NCBI RefSeq assembly: GCF_000355805.1
Contig: NZ_CM001837.1
Location: forward strand, 3,047,966 to 3,111,965
DNA from: Dokdonia sp. PRO95
Lineage (GTDB): Bacteria; Bacteroidota; Bacteroidia; Flavobacteriales; Flavobacteriaceae
Direction: 5' to 3'
Length of the DNA: 64,000 nt
Of this stretch, positions 61,612 through 64,000 are shown one piece after another. Below the pieces are notes generated by a model, which saw only the letters and a program-made list of their open reading frames with translations, ran no database searches and was not told the origin of the DNA. Numbering within the stretch: the stretch's first letter is position 1; each line of letters begins with the position of its first letter. A program made the position numbers and the translations under genes.

Positions 61612-64000
61612 GTGAATAAAAGACTACTCTTCTTTAATAAAATGTTTGGCTTATCTATTGTATCTCTGCTATTTATAGCGTGTGCTGTACATCGCGATAA
61701 TTATAGAGATAAAGATAATAGTACTTTTTTTGACTCCAATTCTAGAGAATACACGAGCATATTTTCTATAGCCAATGCTGGTGCAGCCTTGAAAGGTCCA
61801 AATAGCCAATTAATCGTCTCATTAGAAAAAGAGTTTGCCACATTATCAAAAGAAGATGACTATCTCCTATTTCTAGGAGATAATCTACATAATAGCAATC
61901 TAGAGGATAGCCAGGTTTCATCTCAACTAGATGCACAATTATCGTTATCTACATCATTCAAAGGAACTTCATTATTTCTCACTGGAGAGCAAGAATGGAA
62001 CGAGAGAGGTGTAAAAGGTCTTGAAGATATTGAGACGTACATTGAAGACTTTTATAAGGAAGAAGATCACTTTCTGCCTAAAAATGGTTGTCCGCTGGAG
62101 GTAATAAGCGTGAATGACGAAATAGAGCTTATACTCATAAACTCACAATGGTATATTGAGGATTGGAGTAAAACGGACGGAATTAATGATAAGTGTGAGT
62201 TAAAGACAAGAGTACAATATAATACCTTGCTCGCTAGTGAAATGCGTAAAGCTCGTCACAAAACAGTGCTTATCGCTATGCATCATCCTTTATACTCAAA
62301 TGGTATTTATGGGGGAGAAATCCCGTCTACTGTTGTATATAAACCTACTTCTGAAAATGCATTTATACCACTTGCAGGAGCCTCGTGGTCATTTTTAAGA
62401 TCACAAGGAGGCCTTTCTAAGCAAGACCGATATAATCCTCTTATGAACGAGTTAATGTCTACCATAGAACTAGCTGCGTTTGATGTTCCTAAGGTAATTA
62501 TAGTTTCTGGTCATGAACGCTCTTTGCAGTATATAGATCACGGGGCTATAAAACAAGTAATTACGGGAACGGGAAGTAGTGTAAAACCTGCCCGTTTGAG
62601 TAAGAGAGGACTGTTTACCTCAACAAAGCCTGGATATACAGAAGTAAGAATTTATGAAGACAACTCATCATCTGTTCACTTCTTTACTTTGCAAGACGGT
62701 GCGTTTAAAGAAGCCTTTAGCCAGAGAGGTGTTCCTAGGCTGTTTCCTGGTGGGCAACCAGAACCTTATAACCTTGATTCTCTTACTACAGTATTTCCTA
62801 AAACAGTGAAGGCATCTGTGTATCCTGCAGAGGCTGTAAAGAAATCTGAGAAGTATGAAAAATTTTGGGGTAAACATTATCGATATGTATACGGAGTTGA
62901 TGTAGAAGCACCCGTTGTACTACTCGATACCCTGTACGGAGGACTTACTGTAGAAAGAGCAGGTGGTGGAAACCAGACTAACGGTTTGCGACTAGTAACA
63001 AAAGACGATAAAGAGTATAACATGCGAGCTATTGCAAAAGACCCAATCGCCTTTCTTAAATCTGCTGGATATAATGATCTTGATGGAGAGAGTTATTTTA
63101 AAGGAACTGTGCCGGCGAGTATCATTAAAGATTTTTACACCGCTGCACATCCCTATGGCGCTTTTGCTATCCCTAGACTAGCAGGCGCTATAAAATTACC
63201 ACATACGCATCCTAAATTATTTTATGTGCCTAAGCAAAAACTTCTAGGCAACTTTAATAAAACACATGGAAATCAATTATACATGATTGTCGAAAAACCT
63301 GATGGCGATTTTGATAATTCACATATGTTTAGGTTTAGTAAGGAAGTAGAAAGCACTCAGGATCTTTTTAAAGAACTACGCGAAGATGATCAAAATCAAC
63401 TTGATGAAAGAACTTATATAAGAGCTCGCATTTTTGATATGCTCATAGGTGATTGGGATAGACATGAGGATCAATGGCGCTGGGCACAAAGTCAAGTAGA
63501 TGAGAAAGAAGGAACTACCATATACACTGCTGTCCCTAGAGATCGCGATCAAGTGTTTGCAAAGTTTGATGGTTCATTTCTTACCTCAATGCAAAAAGTG
63601 ATGAGTGGTTTGAGACAGTTTGGTAATTACGGCCCAGATATTCCATACATAGAACAATTTAGCCAGAGCGCTATTAATCTCGACCGGGCCTTAGTGATGC
63701 ATTCAGATAAGTCTGTGTGGATAGAAGAGATGAAGTATATCCAGCAAAATATCACACCTGAAGTGGTAAAAAAGGCTTTTAGTGAGGCTCCAATTGAAAT
63801 TCAAGATGAGATATGGAAAGGTATTCAAACTGATCTTCTCTCACGTAAAGACAACCTAGAGGACATTGTACAGAGGTACTACAAGCACTTTCTAGAGTTT
63901 CAAGTGCTCAAGGGAACCGATAAAGACGACCATTTTGATATCCAGAATCTTGCTAATGGTGAGGTACGTGTAACGGGCTATAGAATTAAAGATGGTGAAA
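61612..64000 (+). CDS. large metallophosphatase-like lipoprotein (3' truncated)
   Basis: An open frame of almost 800 codons runs off the window. The start is uncertain: GTG 61612 gives NKRLLFFNKMFGLSIVSLLFIAC, a good lipoprotein signal; TTG 61594 and ATG 61642 are alternatives. The N-terminal part follows the calcineurin-like phosphatase plan, keeping FLGDN (61873), IAMHHP (62272) and VSGHERSLQ (62503). Two metal-site segments look altered: ANAG where GDAG is usual and GEQEW where GNHDW is usual. Farther on, DMLIGDWDRHEDQW (63436-63477) resembles the metal motif of atypical kinases. In relatives a C-terminal outer-membrane beta-barrel may follow; this is out of view. Confidence 0.8.
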   Translation, partial: MNKRLLFFNKMFGLSIVSLLFIACAVHRDNYRDKDNSTFFDSNSREYTSIFSIANAGAALKGPNSQLIVSLEKEFATLSKEDDYLLFLGDNLHNSNLEDSQVSSQLDAQLSLSTSFKGTSLFLTGEQEWNERGVKGLEDIETYIEDFYKEEDHFLPKNGCPLEVISVNDEIELILINSQWYIEDWSKTDGINDKCELKTRVQYNTLLASEMRKARHKTVLIAMHHPLYSNGIYGGEIPSTVVYKPTSENAFIPLAGASWSFLRSQGGLSKQDRYNPLMNELMSTIELAAFDVPKVIIVSGHERSLQYIDHGAIKQVITGTGSSVKPARLSKRGLFTSTKPGYTEVRIYEDNSSSVHFFTLQDGAFKEAFSQRGVPRLFPGGQPEPYNLDSLTTVFPKTVKASVYPAEAVKKSEKYEKFWGKHYRYVYGVDVEAPVVLLDTLYGGLTVERAGGGNQTNGLRLVTKDDKEYNMRAIAKDPIAFLKSAGYNDLDGESYFKGTVPASIIKDFYTAAHPYGAFAIPRLAGAIKLPHTHPKLFYVPKQKLLGNFNKTHGNQLYMIVEKPDGDFDNSHMFRFSKEVESTQDLFKELREDDQNQLDERTYIRARIFDMLIGDWDRHEDQWRWAQSQVDEKEGTTIYTAVPRDRDQVFAKFDGSFLTSMQKVMSGLRQFGNYGPDIPYIEQFSQSAINLDRALVMHSDKSVWIEEMKYIQQNITPEVVKKAFSEAPIEIQDEIWKGIQTDLLSRKDNLEDIVQRYYKHFLEFQVLKGTDKDDHFDIQNLANGEVRVTGYRIKDGE

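Overview
The window looks like chromosomal DNA of a marine Flavobacteriaceae (Bacteroidota). The basis is a gldF-gldG gliding-motility pair, many short Bacteroidota-type lipoproteins (lipobox then C-K or C-S-D-D-D), bacillithiol synthesis (bshB1), -33 TTG / -7 TAnnTTTG promoters, few Shine-Dalgarno sites and moderately A+T-rich DNA. The genus (perhaps a Dokdonia/Krokinobacter relative) is a guess.

Layout. 0-5.2 kb is core: the 3' part of dnaX, a miaE-like tRNA hydroxylase, a lipoprotein, a TlpA-type thioredoxin, a triple-repeat lipoprotein and a Crp/Fnr regulator. A 22-bp Crp-like palindrome lies between the last two. 5.7-9.7 kb is an A+T-rich accessory stretch: three overlapping small unknown genes, an attC-like inverted-repeat boundary, a DUF262 protein coupled to a HEPN-type putative RNase, and a Cys/His zinc-site protein. 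9.8-18.9 kb holds unknown lipoproteins, a GDPD-type phosphodiesterase, small membrane proteins, an HD-hydrolase with a decayed second copy, and a subtilase. 19-24.5 kb: GNAT, SDR, AraC regulator with membrane partner, MFS transporter. 24.5-45.3 kb is mostly housekeeping: M1 aminopeptidase, recG, pheT, ABC-F ATPase, transaldolase, nitroreductase, acyl-CoA thioesterase, gldFG, dnaN. 45.4-64 kb: M28 peptidase, tRNA-His, bshB1, a trans-sulfuration enzyme, GNAT, metallo-beta-lactamase-fold protein, DUF2254, flavoprotein, Gre factor, pirin, YbjQ, EEP hydrolase, Memo-like lipoprotein, a small nuclease-like protein, and a truncated large metallophosphatase-like protein.

The most striking unexplained signal is a perfect 16-bp palindrome, CGCTTTCGCGAAAGCG: twelve exact and about ten near copies in 64 kb. 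It sits between genes, often extended to TTA...TAA, and inside genes in all three codon phases, where it writes the peptides AFAKA, FRES or LSRK into unrelated proteins. It is absent from about 3.2 to 13.8 kb except for weak lookalikes, which fits a foreign origin for the accessory stretch. Three intergenic copies (13.8, 15.4, 19.06 kb) belong to a longer 50-60 bp repeat. The best candidate for a previously undescribed gene system is the DUF262-HEPN pair with its cassette-like neighbours.
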